Shown here in pieces: positions 34,807-44,071 of a stretch of 64,000 nucleotides of DNA. How positions within the stretch are numbered: the first letter of the stretch is position 1; each line of letters begins with the position of its first letter. The translations under genes and the position numbers were made by a program. The notes beneath the pieces are model-generated. The model searched no databases, had not been told where the DNA came from, and was given only the letters and a program-made list of their open reading frames with translations. The DNA comes from Prevotella sp. (GTDB lineage: Bacteria; Bacteroidota; Bacteroidia; Bacteroidales; Bacteroidaceae): contig JAEAMQ010000089.1 in NCBI GenBank assembly GCA_016901395.1, forward strand, positions 1 through 64,000, in the 5' to 3' direction.

Positions 34807-35229
34807 TTGAAGAAGTTTTTATTTATATTGGTAATGATTCTTGGCACATTGCAGATTTCTGGCCAAGACCAGCCGAGATTTAATCCGGAACAGTTTGAGG
34901 CGGACATGGAACAGTTTATCGTTCAGGAGGCTGGACTGTCGCCCCAAGAGGCATCTGAGTTTTTCCCGGTTTATAAAGAACTGCAGAAAAGTCAGCGTTT
35001 GTTGTTTAATAAGATGCGCCGTTATCGTCATATTGACACGCGCGACGACAAGGCCAGCCTTGAAGCCATCAGGAACATGGATGCTATTGACGTGCAGATC
35101 AAGAAGTTGCAACAGCAGTATCATTTAAAGTTCTGCAAGATATTGCCTGCAGGAAAGGTGATGAAGATTATCAGGGCCGAGGAGAAGTTCCATCGCCAGG
35201 CTTTTAGAAAGATGGTTCGGAAAAGATAA
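34807..35229 (+). CDS. Small exported protein in the ECF operon, unknown function
   Basis: A 140-residue protein with TTG start (MKKFLFILVMILGTLQISGQ signal). The mature part is helical and charged (PQEASEFFPVYKELQKSQ, then KIIRAEEKFHRQAFRK). The F-x-P-x-Y/L...K pattern with long amphipathic helices is reminiscent of Spy/CpxP-like periplasmic proteins, but without their LTxxQ motifs. It starts 18 nt after the putative anti-sigma gene, so it may act in sensing or responding to envelope stress. The call is from context only. Confidence 0.65.
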   Translation: MKKFLFILVMILGTLQISGQDQPRFNPEQFEADMEQFIVQEAGLSPQEASEFFPVYKELQKSQRLLFNKMRRYRHIDTRDDKASLEAIRNMDAIDVQIKKLQQQYHLKFCKILPAGKVMKIIRAEEKFHRQAFRKMVRKR

Positions 35230-35322
35230 TTCTTTCAATCATTCCATTCGCTTCTGCCAACAACGGGATTACCCTTTGACTTGAACGTTTGGAATATAGC
35301 TTGTTTAAGATTACATCGGGCG

Positions 35323-35366
35323 TAATCGGTTGTCAGGTAGTTTCCTGGCAACCGATTATGCTTTTT
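35323..35366 (+). terminator. Long hairpin after the ECF operon
   Basis: A 15-bp stem (TAATCGGTTGTCAGG with its complement, one G-U) and a 6-nt loop, followed by TGCTTTTTC. It is about 95 nt past the last ECF-operon stop and may end that transcript. Confidence 0.6.
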
Positions 35367-35489
35367 CATGCCTGGCTTACCTTTGCTCAACTCTATTTCT
35401 ACGCTATCTCGGCTCTCTCTTTCCGCTAACTCTGTTTTTCGAATATAGGTATTGGCCTCCATGATATTATGGCTTGGTATGCTCTTCTT

Positions 35490-35545
35490 TCCGATTAGAT
35501 ATTATCAGCAGTGCGATAAGTGCCTGATCCTACAGCGTGGACGCT
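35490..35545. repeat. Degenerate copy of the 22-nt palindromic unit
   Basis: GATTAGATATTATCAGCAG followed by TGCGATAAGTGCCTGAT resembles one and a half units of the 22-nt array at 12060, without the other blocks of the large repeat. Apart from this and three hairpins (35323, 35557, 35641), the 35230-35776 gap holds no gene I can support. Confidence 0.4.
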
Positions 35546-35556
35546 TGATTATCACA

Positions 35557-35592
35557 TGAAAAAAGGCCCAATCACCTCGTGGTTGGGCCTTA
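35557..35592. terminator. Strong bidirectional terminator
   Basis: AAGGCCCAATCAC pairs with the complementary arm TGGTTGGGCCTT around CTCG, with A- and T-rich flanks. It lies between the ECF operon (plus) and ispH (minus) and can serve either side; ispH ends 185 nt away. Confidence 0.8.
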
Positions 35593-35776
35593 ATTGTAGT
35601 TATACTTCAACAGTGTTGCTTCAAAAAAGGATTGTTCGCACCCCTAAGTCGGGGTAGAGGCCTTGCAAACCTTTATTACCGTTCCCTTTGAGATACATGT
35701 GTTGAATGATGATATTCTCTGCACAATCCAGATGTAAGAGTATTCTCTTGGTGTGGGGTAGGGAGCATCTTCGATG

Positions 35777-36637
35777 TTATTCGTGTCGCAGAATAGCGTC
35801 CCTGCATTCTTCCATCAACCATTTGGGGGTGCTTGTGGCACCACAGATACCAATGGTTTTCACACCCTTGAGCCAGTCGAAGTTGATTTCGTCTGCACTC
35901 TCTATCTGATAGCTGTTGGGATTGCCACTCTGGCATTCTTTAAATAGCACCTTGCCGTTAGAGCTTTTCCGTCCACTCACAAAGAGAATGAGGTCGTGCT
36001 TGGTGGCAAACTCCGCGATGTTGGGCATGCGGTTGGCCACCTGCCGACAGATGGTATCAAAACTCTTGAAGGTGGCATCCTTGGAGATATGCGACTGGAT
36101 GTAGTCGATGATTCGATGGAACTCGTCGAGACTTTTGGTGGTCTGAGAATAGAGGGTGATGTCTCGATTGAAGTCGAGTTTCTTCACATCCTCCAGACTT
36201 TCCACCACGATGGCCTCCTGATGGGTCTGTCCTACGAGCCCTAACACCTCAGCATGGCCACTCTTTCCGAAGATGACCAGCTGACCTTGCGGGATGCTGT
36301 CATACTTACGTTTGATACGGCTTTGCAGGGCAAGCACCACAGGGCAGGTGGCATCGATAATCTCGATGTTGTTGCGCTTGGCCAGTTCGTAGGTCTCTGG
36401 TGGCTCGCCGTGAGCGCGGAGCAGCACCTTCACGTCGTGCAGTTCCTTCATCTGCTCATGGTTGATGGTGATGAGTCCACGGGCGTGGAGACGGGCAACT
36501 TCCATGCTGTTGTGCACGATGTCGCCCAGACAATAGAGTGTCTTGCTTCGGGCAAGCTCCTCCTCGGCCTTTTGTATGGCTGTGGTGACTCCAAAACAGA
36601 AGCCACTTCCGCCGTCGATTTCTATTTGTACGTTCAT
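35777..36637 (-). CDS. ispH: 4-hydroxy-3-methylbut-2-enyl diphosphate reductase
   Basis: A 286-residue iron-sulfur enzyme, the last step of the MEP isoprenoid pathway, giving IPP and DMAPP. Cluster cysteines are Cys14 (GFCFGV), Cys98 (DATCPVV) and Cys197 (DTICRQV). HAEVLG and the C-terminal CGATSTPKWLMEE segment are typical. Its products feed the polyprenyl synthetase at 47036. It lies downstream of DUF1573, separated by an inverted-repeat element of about 136 bp. Confidence 0.95.
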   Translation of the reverse strand: MNVQIEIDGGSGFCFGVTTAIQKAEEELARSKTLYCLGDIVHNSMEVARLHARGLITINHEQMKELHDVKVLLRAHGEPPETYELAKRNNIEIIDATCPVVLALQSRIKRKYDSIPQGQLVIFGKSGHAEVLGLVGQTHQEAIVVESLEDVKKLDFNRDITLYSQTTKSLDEFHRIIDYIQSHISKDATFKSFDTICRQVANRMPNIAEFATKHDLILFVSGRKSSNGKVLFKECQSGNPNSYQIESADEINFDWLKGVKTIGICGATSTPKWLMEECRDAILRHE

Positions 36638-36659
36638 GTTTGATTGACTGATTTTGATT

Positions 36660-36795
36660 GGGGAAGTTAGAGAAGTTTAGGAAGTTAAAGGAGTTAAGAC
36701 AAATGTCTGCTATCCGATATTAGGATAATGGGCATCTCTTGATGTATGGACTAATGTCTTAACTTCCTCAACTTCTTTAACTTCCTTAACTCCCC
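36660..36795. repeat. 136-bp inverted-repeat element with 10-nt periodic arms
   Basis: Left arm GGGGAAGTTAGAGAAGTTTA and onward to TTAAGACA pairs with the right end TGTCTTAACTTCC...ACTCCCC over about 42 bp. Each arm is itself made of repeated GAAGTTAAG-like units about 10 nt apart. The centre contains a smaller TATCC/GGATA hairpin. There is no open frame. It separates ispH from DUF1573 and resembles a miniature inverted-repeat element (MITE). Confidence 0.75.
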
Positions 36796-36808
36796 CAAAG
36801 GGATGTTA

Positions 36809-37873
36809 TTATTGAATATTAATATTAATGACCACCTTTGTATTCTCCGGGTCGTTGGTAATCATAAGCACGCGTGGTCTGGATCGTGCAGTCTTGAGTT
36901 CCTTGGCCAGAGCCGTCACTTTGAGCTTGGCCGTCTCCCCGGGTTTGATTTCTGTCTTGTTGAGCGACACTTCCAGTCCTGTGGTGAACATTTGGAGTGA
37001 CCGGATGTTGAGTACAGAGCGTCCCTCGTTGGTAATTTCGATTTCTCCTTTCTTCTTGGTCTTGCCTTTAAAACTTCCCAATTCCAGACTGCCGGCCGAC
37101 AACCGCATCTTCGGGGCGTTGGCACGCTGGGCATCTGTCATGTTCTCAAAGCCTGGCAGCAACACGGTGGAGACCGTTAGCTCCTTGTCGGCCGACACCT
37201 TGTCGCCGAGGAAAGAACCGAGAAACACGGAGGTCTGGGTCAGTCCGAGGTCGCGCAACCGGTGGGAGTCGAGCACGATGGTAGCTGTGGCGGAGTGGCC
37301 GGGGGCTATGCGCGAGGGCGAAACTTCGGCTCTGAGGTAGTCGGGCAGGTGCATGATGACCGGTTCGGCGGTTTTTGTTCCGTTGTTTTTGATATGGATT
37401 TTCTGGAACGGATGGTCGCCGCGGTTCACGTTGTCAAACTCAATGTCGTTTGCATCGACAGCCAAATCGCCCATCTGATAGGGGTATTCGCCCTGGAAAT
37501 CCACGATTTCGCCTACCACAACTCCACGCACGGAGAGTATCGTCGGGTCGCCCGAGGCATTGCTGTAGATGCCTATCTGCTTGTCGAAATGTCCCATCTG
37601 CTTGGCGTCGTAGGTGGCGCTCACGGTGAATGTGGCACCCGCGGGGATGGCATTCTGGGGATAACTCACCGTGGTGCAACCACAACTTGTGCGCACATTG
37701 GTGATGGTGAGCGGCTGTCCGCCACTGTTTTTCATTTCAAACTCTGCTGTTACAGGATGCTTGAAAACAACCTGACCACAGTCAATAACTTTGCTTTCTG
37801 TGGTGATTTCCTGCGCACCGGCGCTCACAAAGGTGAGCGCAAGCAGTGCGACAGTGATATGTTTTTTGTTCAT
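36809..37873 (-). CDS. DUF1573 domain protein, exported
   Basis: A 354-residue protein from ATG 37873, where a signal peptide begins (MNKKHITVALLALTFVSAGA); a longer frame to 37978 overlaps the preceding gene's end and lacks a signal. DUF1573 immunoglobulin-like repeats are recognised by VVFKHPVTAEFEMKNSGG, TNVRTSCGCTTVSYP and a second similar unit later (about 115-200). The Cys-Gly-Cys in TSCGCT is typical. Family function is unknown, probably periplasmic scaffolding. It starts 43 nt after the alpha-2-macroglobulin stop, so the two are likely one operon. Confidence 0.85.
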   Translation of the reverse strand: MNKKHITVALLALTFVSAGAQEITTESKVIDCGQVVFKHPVTAEFEMKNSGGQPLTITNVRTSCGCTTVSYPQNAIPAGATFTVSATYDAKQMGHFDKQIGIYSNASGDPTILSVRGVVVGEIVDFQGEYPYQMGDLAVDANDIEFDNVNRGDHPFQKIHIKNNGTKTAEPVIMHLPDYLRAEVSPSRIAPGHSATATIVLDSHRLRDLGLTQTSVFLGSFLGDKVSADKELTVSTVLLPGFENMTDAQRANAPKMRLSAGSLELGSFKGKTKKKGEIEITNEGRSVLNIRSLQMFTTGLEVSLNKTEIKPGETAKLKVTALAKELKTARSRPRVLMITNDPENTKVVININIQ

Positions 37874-37916
37874 AATTCTTCGGTAGGGGCTTCTGTTTCT
37901 GTCTGTTTTTGAAAGC

Positions 37917-40900
37917 CTAACGGGTGACATGGAGCGACTTGCCGGCCTCACGACCTGAAAATTCGGGGCTGTAGGCACACTGTGCCGTGCAGATACCGGT
38001 GGAGTAGTCGCCCTCGCGGTCTACATAATACGAGGTCTCAACGATGTGTTTGCCTTTGGCCAGCTGATCAAAATAGTAGTTGGTCACGTTGTCCTGAGGT
38101 GCGCAATAGTATCCGCCGCGGTATCCGCTGAGTTGCTCGGCGGGCTCCAGACAGGCGGCTCGCTTGTCCTGTACCTGCACGAAGTCGTAGTCGCGGTCGG
38201 CCGTGATGGTGATGCGCACAGTGATTTTGTCACCCACTTTCAGTTTGTCGATGTCCGTATTGTTCTTGTCTGAGATAATCTCGCGTGTCACTTTGAGGCC
38301 CGATGAGGCATCCTTCACATCGGTAGACTTCTGCCAGAACTGTGCGTAGATGGCTCCCCATGAGGTGCCGTCGCTGGTCTTTTCGGCCGTGAAGGTCTTG
38401 GGTTGTGAGGGTTGAACCGAGGTCTTGACATAGCCCAGACCGGCGGTAGCCTGTGGCAAATCGAGGAGTTTACCGTCTATTCTGAGTGTCGAAAGCTCTC
38501 CGGTGGCGAGCTTGGACATATCGGCCCTGCCGTCGTTGTTGGCCAGGAACGCATAGACTGCATCCACGGCGTTGAGCGGTGTGTCCCATCCGGTGGTGCG
38601 CTTCTCCTGCAACAGCCATCGCTGCATTTCCTCCACGGTCTTTGTATCGGTCGTATTCAGGGCCTTCATCGCCTCGATTGCAGCCACCTGTGTGGGTATT
38701 TTGTAGTCAAACCAACTATAATAAGCCTTCTTGGTATCATAGTAACGCCCCATATCCTCTTTGTAAACACTGTACTCGTTGATGCTCTGAAGGTATTCCT
38801 TGGCGTGCTGCAGCTTGCCATATTGAGCAAGAATCACGGCAGAACCAGCCTTCCCATAGATGGTCAGGTCGGTCGGCAGTTTGTCCAACAAAGCCACAAG
38901 ATACTTCATATCCTCACTCTGCGGGCGTGCGGCAAGGGCACTGGCGTAGAGATAATTGCATGCGGTCTCGCTTGGAGCAAGGTGCCTTGCGCCCTTCTTT
39001 TCCTGCTTTTTCAGTTCCCTTACTTCCTCTGCCATACGGCGGTCGAGGTAAGAGAAGGCTTGGTCGAGCATGTCTTTCCGGTCGCCAGAAGTACCAATCA
39101 TGGCGTTCAGACGGGTCAATATCTTGGTCACGGCCATCGTCATGTAAGTACTTCCGCGCATTCCCGGCCACCAAGAGAATGATCCATCCGGGTTCTGGAG
39201 GGCTTCAAGCTTCGACATGAAGGTCGAAAGGCGATAGCCAATCGTGGACTCATCGAGGAAGTTGACAAGCTGTTGCTTCTGCGAAGTCTCCTTCTCGGCA
39301 TCGGCAACCCAAGGCGTTTCCGAGAGCACAAGACTCTTGAGGTCCTCGTTTTTCTGCAGACTGCTCATGAGGGAAGTCTCCTTTCCGGTCTCCTGTTGCC
39401 AGAGTTTGAGGGTCTGTGCAATCTTCGGCGACGACTGAAGGAGATGCTGTCCGATGGCGTTGGCATAGATGGCGGCTGCCAAGGAGATAGCATTCCGGTC
39501 GTAAGGATTGGCTATCGTGGGCAGCGCCTGAACCATCAGCCATGCCGGATGATTGGTGTATTCGACGGTAAGACGGTTGTTCCGGTCGTTCATCGGGAAG
39601 AGCTGGCTCAGGTCAATGGTCTTTGTGCCGGCACCATTCTGTGTGAACGGCACCGTCGTGGTGACGTATTCGCGGTTGGGCAACAACGGAAGGTAGTGCT
39701 GTTCACCATCGCTAAAGCCCTTGCCCTCGGCGATGACGCGGGCAATAAACAGGCTGTTGCCCTTGCTTGACAAGGCCAATTGGTCAGCATCGACATCGAA
39801 ATAGGCGTTCTCTGTCTTGCTGCTTTCGACGGCAAACGGTTTTGTCCATTCGCTGACAACGTTCTCTGTTTCCGGATCCAAGAGCTGCAAGCGCACTGTT
39901 CCACTGGCTTTTCGCTCAGAGGTATTGAAGATACGGGTGGAGATTTGAGCCTTATCGCCCATGCGGATGAAGCGTGGCAGGTTGGGCTGCACCATCACAA
40001 CCTTCTTCGCCACAGCGTCAGCCTCAATCTGTCCGTAGTTGATTTCCTCGTCGTGGGCAAGTCCCATGAAGTGCCAAGTGGTGACACTCTCGGGCAAAGT
40101 GAATTTGATGGCTACATTGCCTTGGGCGTCAGAGGTGAGGGCGGGGTAGAAGAAGGCGGTCTCGTTGAGGTTCTCACGCACCTGCACATCGCCATTCCCC
40201 TGCTCGGAAGAGGCATCGTCGGCATCGCCAGCAACGTCTTTGGCCATCATGGGCTTGGCTTGTAACTCGACTTCCCTCAGTACATTTCCGCTTGCTGCAC
40301 TCTTTGTTGTTGAGAGTTCTGCAGATCCATCCATGCTCCTCGCGGTTACGTCCATCCTCTTGTTACCCCTCACACGAACACTGCCAACGCTCATGGGCAT
40401 GATCCTTGAACGTGAATAGAAGGTATAAGGAGTGGCAAATCCAAACATCAGCGCATCCCAATGGGAGAAGTCCAACTCCCGTTCGGAGAGTGCCTTGAAA
40501 TCCTGAAAACCGTAGAGTCCCACTGTAGCGTTGCTGCCTCCTCCCCATTGTGTGTAGGGCAATGTAAGTCGATAGTCGTTGTTGAAATACCACTTGTGGC
40601 TACGGATGGCATCCAGACTCTTGTCGTACATGGTGGCCAGCAACTGCGCACGGGCCGGTTTGCCATCGGGAGAGAATACCTGCAGTGTCCATTCCTCTTT
40701 CTGACCAGGCGTGAGTTTGTCGCGGAACGTCTTCCAAGCGAGGTTCAGATGATTGTCGGGAACGGGGCGACGCAACTGTACAATGTGTCGATAGAGACGG
40801 CCTCGACGCACCCAGGCCATGTTGATGGTGATGCCGTCGCCATAGGAAGGCTTGTAAACGAGCTTCTCGGTATGCACTTCGTTGCTCAGCACCTTACTGC

Positions 40901-43472
40901 CTTTCTCCAATATCTTGTTACCACAATAGACCGAATAGTACACGTGTGTGTCCTCGTCGGAGGTGCCCACCTGCAGGTAAATGGGTTTGCCGTCACTGGG
41001 GAACTGGTCGCCCGAAACATAGAACCAGTCGTGAGTCTCCACCACCGGCTTCTTATCGGCATAGCTGAAGACCACTACATCCTGCTCCACGGTGTCTTCC
41101 TCGCAGATGGCTTCAAGATGATGTTTGCCCGAAGCAAACTTCTGTTCGATCGTGAGACGCTTGTTGGCTGCACCGATTTTCCATGCGCCGCCATCGAAAC
41201 GATAGCGCACGATGCCTTCTATCTCCTCTCCGGCAACATTGCGTCGGGTAAAGCTGAAAGTCTTGAGACTGTCGCGCAGCTGCTTGGAAGGTAGGTCGAC
41301 GGTGAGGAAAGACGACCGGTTGCTCAGCGGAAGCGATGCCGCTCCCTCACGGGTCTCACCCGAAAGGTCGGTCACCTTGGCATTCACCACCATATTATAT
41401 AATACGGGACGGTCGAGTTCCTGATTGTCGGGATAGACCATCGGCACGCTCACCATGAAGCTACCGTCATCGGCTGTTACCGCGGAGTCAGTGAGCACAT
41501 CGCTGTTATCCGTAGTGCCCATCCATCGCCACCACAGACTTTGTCTCCGCTGCACGGTGTAAGTCACCTTCGCACCCTGCACCGGCACCCCCGCATAACT
41601 CTTTGCCGTACCCTTCAAGAGCACGGTGTCGCCCGCATGATACTCCTTTTTGTAAGGCTCAAACTCCACTTGGAATGTGGGCCGCTTGTATTGTTCCACT
41701 TGGAATGATGCCGTGTTGGAATAACGATTGCCCTTGACCACGGCCGTGAACCTGCCGGTAAGACCGCTCTGGGGCAATGTGAAATCGGCTGCGGCCGTGC
41801 CAAAACGGTCGGTACTCACCTTGTTGGTACCCACCTCTTTGCCGTTGGCGTCAAGGAGTTGGAAGGTCAGTTGCTCATCGGCAATGGCATCAGACTTCAG
41901 CTCTTTGTTGTCTTTGTGCCAGGCAATGGCCGCTACGTGCACCTGCTGGCCAGGTCTGTATATAGACCGGTCAGTGAAAACTCTGATCCTATCTTCCTGT
42001 GGAACGTACTCCCAGTAGTTGTAATAGCTGTCGACAAAGAACTTTCCGCAGGCATGGTCGTTGTCGGTATAGACATAGATGTAGGGTCTGGTGCGCTTCC
42101 ATTGGTAGTAGGCCTCACCATTCTTGTTGGTTGTCAGTCGGTCGACCGTAGCCTTCTCGTTGTCGTAGATACCATTCGTGGTCAGTTCGATGGTGGCTCC
42201 CGACACAGGCTTTCCGGTCGTGGCGTTGACCACCACAAACCGATAGGAGTTGTCGGGCTGTGCCTCATGCATCACGTAAAGGTCGCTCACACGCAGCAGG
42301 TTGCGCTGCGGGGCGATGTCTTTGTTGTCGGTGGTAGCCTCAATGAGATAGACACCCACCGGCATTCCCTCCAACGTGATGGAGTCGGAGTTCTCCTTCC
42401 AAGCCGGCTGACCGATGTATCGGCGCTGAATGGTCTGCACCGTGCCGGGGAAAATGAGTTTCTGCAGCTTGGCATAGTCGTCCTTATCGTTGGGGTCGAG
42501 CTGCGTATTGCCGTTCACATTGAGCCGGAACACGCTCACGTTGAGTTCCCCGACGTTGCGGATGGAGTTCACCCGTAGCTTGCGCTCGGCATTCGGCAGC
42601 AGCATGTAGTCGCCGATATTGATGTTGTAAGAGGGGCGTTGCAGTTCGCTGAGGGCATTGCGCAGCACATTCATTCTGGGCCATGATCCCCATCGGCTAA
42701 GAGCGTAATTGATATAGTTCACGCGGTCTTCAGTCGTAGCATCGTTAGACACCGACATGAAACGGTAGTGTTCAATGGCCAGTTCGCCGGCCTCGCGCAG
42801 GTCTGAATACTCTCGGATGAGCGAGTCCACCATCTGTAGATACTTCGATTTCTTGCACTCACACTCGCCGCTCTGCCGCTTGGCCATGATTTCATAGCAC
42901 GCACTGATGCAAGCCGCGGCACGGTTGCCCTTCTCCGTGTAGTACTGTCGCAGGGTGGTAAAGTCGCCCGCCTCGAAGCCCAACACGTGGAGCAGGTCAT
43001 CATAGAATATCTTGCTGTCGATGCCATTGAGCATCGCCGGCTCGTATTCGCGGTCCTGATGCTGGGCCAGCAACTGCGGATTGGCCATCGATTTCGCAAA
43101 CCACTGCTTGCTCTTATCCTCTTTGTCGCCGATGTTTTGGTATAGCTTTCCGAGCACCGAGGCATAGACAGCCTGCAGCACGGGGTCTTTCGCGGCTTGT
43201 GCTTTCTGCTCCAACCTGTCAATCTCCACATCAGCGGAGTCGGGCGAAATTTGCGTGTTGACAGCCGAGCGCATGAGTTGGGCCTTGATCAAATGACCAT
43301 ACTGGGCCTCCTTTTCGGCTTTGCGCGCTATCTGATCCAGCCATTCTATCTGTGTTTTAGGCAGGTCTTTGGTCTGGGCTTCGCTCACCTTTTTCCAAAG
43401 CGACGAGTAACTTTGTCCGAACATCGACAGCGGTAATAGCATCATGGCAAGTGTATAGATAATTTTTTTCAT
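37917..43472 (-). CDS. Alpha-2-macroglobulin family protein, non-thioester
   Basis: An 1851-residue exported protein with signal peptide (MKKIIYTLAMMLLPLSMFGQ). Macroglobulin beta domains are seen through the middle: DRIRVFTDRSIYRPGQQV is the MG2 opening, and FFYPALTSDAQGNVAIKFTLPES the MG domain before the complement-like part. The thioester-region helical domain has NPDGSFSWWPG, but the site normally reading CxEQ is DRNA (NPYDRNAIS). It cannot form a thioester bond with proteases, so trapping would have to be non-covalent. It is not lipidated. The gene lies in an operon with DUF1573 and is followed upstream by a repeat-rich gap. Confidence 0.9.
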   Translation of the reverse strand: MKKIIYTLAMMLLPLSMFGQSYSSLWKKVSEAQTKDLPKTQIEWLDQIARKAEKEAQYGHLIKAQLMRSAVNTQISPDSADVEIDRLEQKAQAAKDPVLQAVYASVLGKLYQNIGDKEDKSKQWFAKSMANPQLLAQHQDREYEPAMLNGIDSKIFYDDLLHVLGFEAGDFTTLRQYYTEKGNRAAACISACYEIMAKRQSGECECKKSKYLQMVDSLIREYSDLREAGELAIEHYRFMSVSNDATTEDRVNYINYALSRWGSWPRMNVLRNALSELQRPSYNINIGDYMLLPNAERKLRVNSIRNVGELNVSVFRLNVNGNTQLDPNDKDDYAKLQKLIFPGTVQTIQRRYIGQPAWKENSDSITLEGMPVGVYLIEATTDNKDIAPQRNLLRVSDLYVMHEAQPDNSYRFVVVNATTGKPVSGATIELTTNGIYDNEKATVDRLTTNKNGEAYYQWKRTRPYIYVYTDNDHACGKFFVDSYYNYWEYVPQEDRIRVFTDRSIYRPGQQVHVAAIAWHKDNKELKSDAIADEQLTFQLLDANGKEVGTNKVSTDRFGTAAADFTLPQSGLTGRFTAVVKGNRYSNTASFQVEQYKRPTFQVEFEPYKKEYHAGDTVLLKGTAKSYAGVPVQGAKVTYTVQRRQSLWWRWMGTTDNSDVLTDSAVTADDGSFMVSVPMVYPDNQELDRPVLYNMVVNAKVTDLSGETREGAASLPLSNRSSFLTVDLPSKQLRDSLKTFSFTRRNVAGEEIEGIVRYRFDGGAWKIGAANKRLTIEQKFASGKHHLEAICEEDTVEQDVVVFSYADKKPVVETHDWFYVSGDQFPSDGKPIYLQVGTSDEDTHVYYSVYCGNKILEKGSKVLSNEVHTEKLVYKPSYGDGITINMAWVRRGRLYRHIVQLRRPVPDNHLNLAWKTFRDKLTPGQKEEWTLQVFSPDGKPARAQLLATMYDKSLDAIRSHKWYFNNDYRLTLPYTQWGGGSNATVGLYGFQDFKALSERELDFSHWDALMFGFATPYTFYSRSRIMPMSVGSVRVRGNKRMDVTARSMDGSAELSTTKSAASGNVLREVELQAKPMMAKDVAGDADDASSEQGNGDVQVRENLNETAFFYPALTSDAQGNVAIKFTLPESVTTWHFMGLAHDEEINYGQIEADAVAKKVVMVQPNLPRFIRMGDKAQISTRIFNTSERKASGTVRLQLLDPETENVVSEWTKPFAVESSKTENAYFDVDADQLALSSKGNSLFIARVIAEGKGFSDGEQHYLPLLPNREYVTTTVPFTQNGAGTKTIDLSQLFPMNDRNNRLTVEYTNHPAWLMVQALPTIANPYDRNAISLAAAIYANAIGQHLLQSSPKIAQTLKLWQQETGKETSLMSSLQKNEDLKSLVLSETPWVADAEKETSQKQQLVNFLDESTIGYRLSTFMSKLEALQNPDGSFSWWPGMRGSTYMTMAVTKILTRLNAMIGTSGDRKDMLDQAFSYLDRRMAEEVRELKKQEKKGARHLAPSETACNYLYASALAARPQSEDMKYLVALLDKLPTDLTIYGKAGSAVILAQYGKLQHAKEYLQSINEYSVYKEDMGRYYDTKKAYYSWFDYKIPTQVAAIEAMKALNTTDTKTVEEMQRWLLQEKRTTGWDTPLNAVDAVYAFLANNDGRADMSKLATGELSTLRIDGKLLDLPQATAGLGYVKTSVQPSQPKTFTAEKTSDGTSWGAIYAQFWQKSTDVKDASSGLKVTREIISDKNNTDIDKLKVGDKITVRITITADRDYDFVQVQDKRAACLEPAEQLSGYRGGYYCAPQDNVTNYYFDQLAKGKHIVETSYYVDREGDYSTGICTAQCAYSPEFSGREAGKSLHVTR

Positions 43473-43497
43473 GCGAAATCTATGATTGATGATATTG

Positions 43498-43505
43498 CAA
43501 AGATA
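43498..43505 (-). promoter_or_regulatory. -7 box before the alpha-2-macroglobulin gene
   Basis: On the minus strand, TATCTTTG (43505-43498) matches TAnnTTTG, 26 nt before the start codon. A good TTG partner is not evident. Confidence 0.5.
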
Positions 43506-43632
43506 AGTATTTTAATTGAAAGTTTGGAAATTCTATTGCATCATTTATCATTTTTTCAAACGTAGATAATGATGTTCCTTTTTAGAGATTTTTGACGATA
43601 GACCAGTTGCTTGTTTGTAATAGTAATCCAAA

Positions 43633-43663
43633 AAGGAACCTACTCATCGCGAGCCGGTTCCTT
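43633..43663 (-). terminator. Hairpin terminator upstream of the macroglobulin operon
   Basis: AAGGAACC and GGTTCCTT pair around a 15-nt loop. On the minus strand it is followed by TTTTTGG. It would stop transcripts arriving from the cmk side. Confidence 0.65.
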
Positions 43664-43919
43664 CAAAAAACAGTAATTAACTCAAAATTTATAATCTATT
43701 GACTTGCTTCAAATATTTTAAAAAAACTACTTACATAACGATGTTGTATGCCCCTTTATTTCATAAAGATTAGGATTTAAATTGTATTAACATTTCTTTT
43801 TACATTTTGGACGAATTGGAAATGTTTTTAACTTGTTGTAATTCAAATTTTCTGTAACCTTAAACATGGGCATTCTTTCTTTGTATATTAATCTGTTGTT
43901 TTGACCATAAGGCTTTATT

Positions 43920-44015
43920 GTTATCGTATTGCGTTCGAAGTACGAGCGTATTGCGAACGGAGTACACGTGCATTTCGAACGGAGTACGCGTGTACTTCGA
44001 ACGCAATACGGTAAC
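43920..44015. repeat. Palindromic array: four 22-nt units bounded by 24-bp inverted arms
   Basis: Outer arms 43920-43943 and 43992-44015 are inverted complements over 24 bp with a single G-U. Inside, four 22-nt units with cores like TTGCGAACGGAGTACACGTG follow one another. Within the 43473-44523 gap this lies beside another inverted element (44072). No gene is supported in the gap. Confidence 0.8.
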
Positions 44016-44071
44016 AGATAGGCCCAAAGCCAGTTTGTAAAGGTATAAAGGGGGTGTGACAATGGGTGTTC

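Noticed and set aside
35235-35462. 75-codon minus-strand frame after the ECF operon
   Set aside because: It spans a 15-bp perfect hairpin, has no family resemblance and no promoter match; treated as non-coding.
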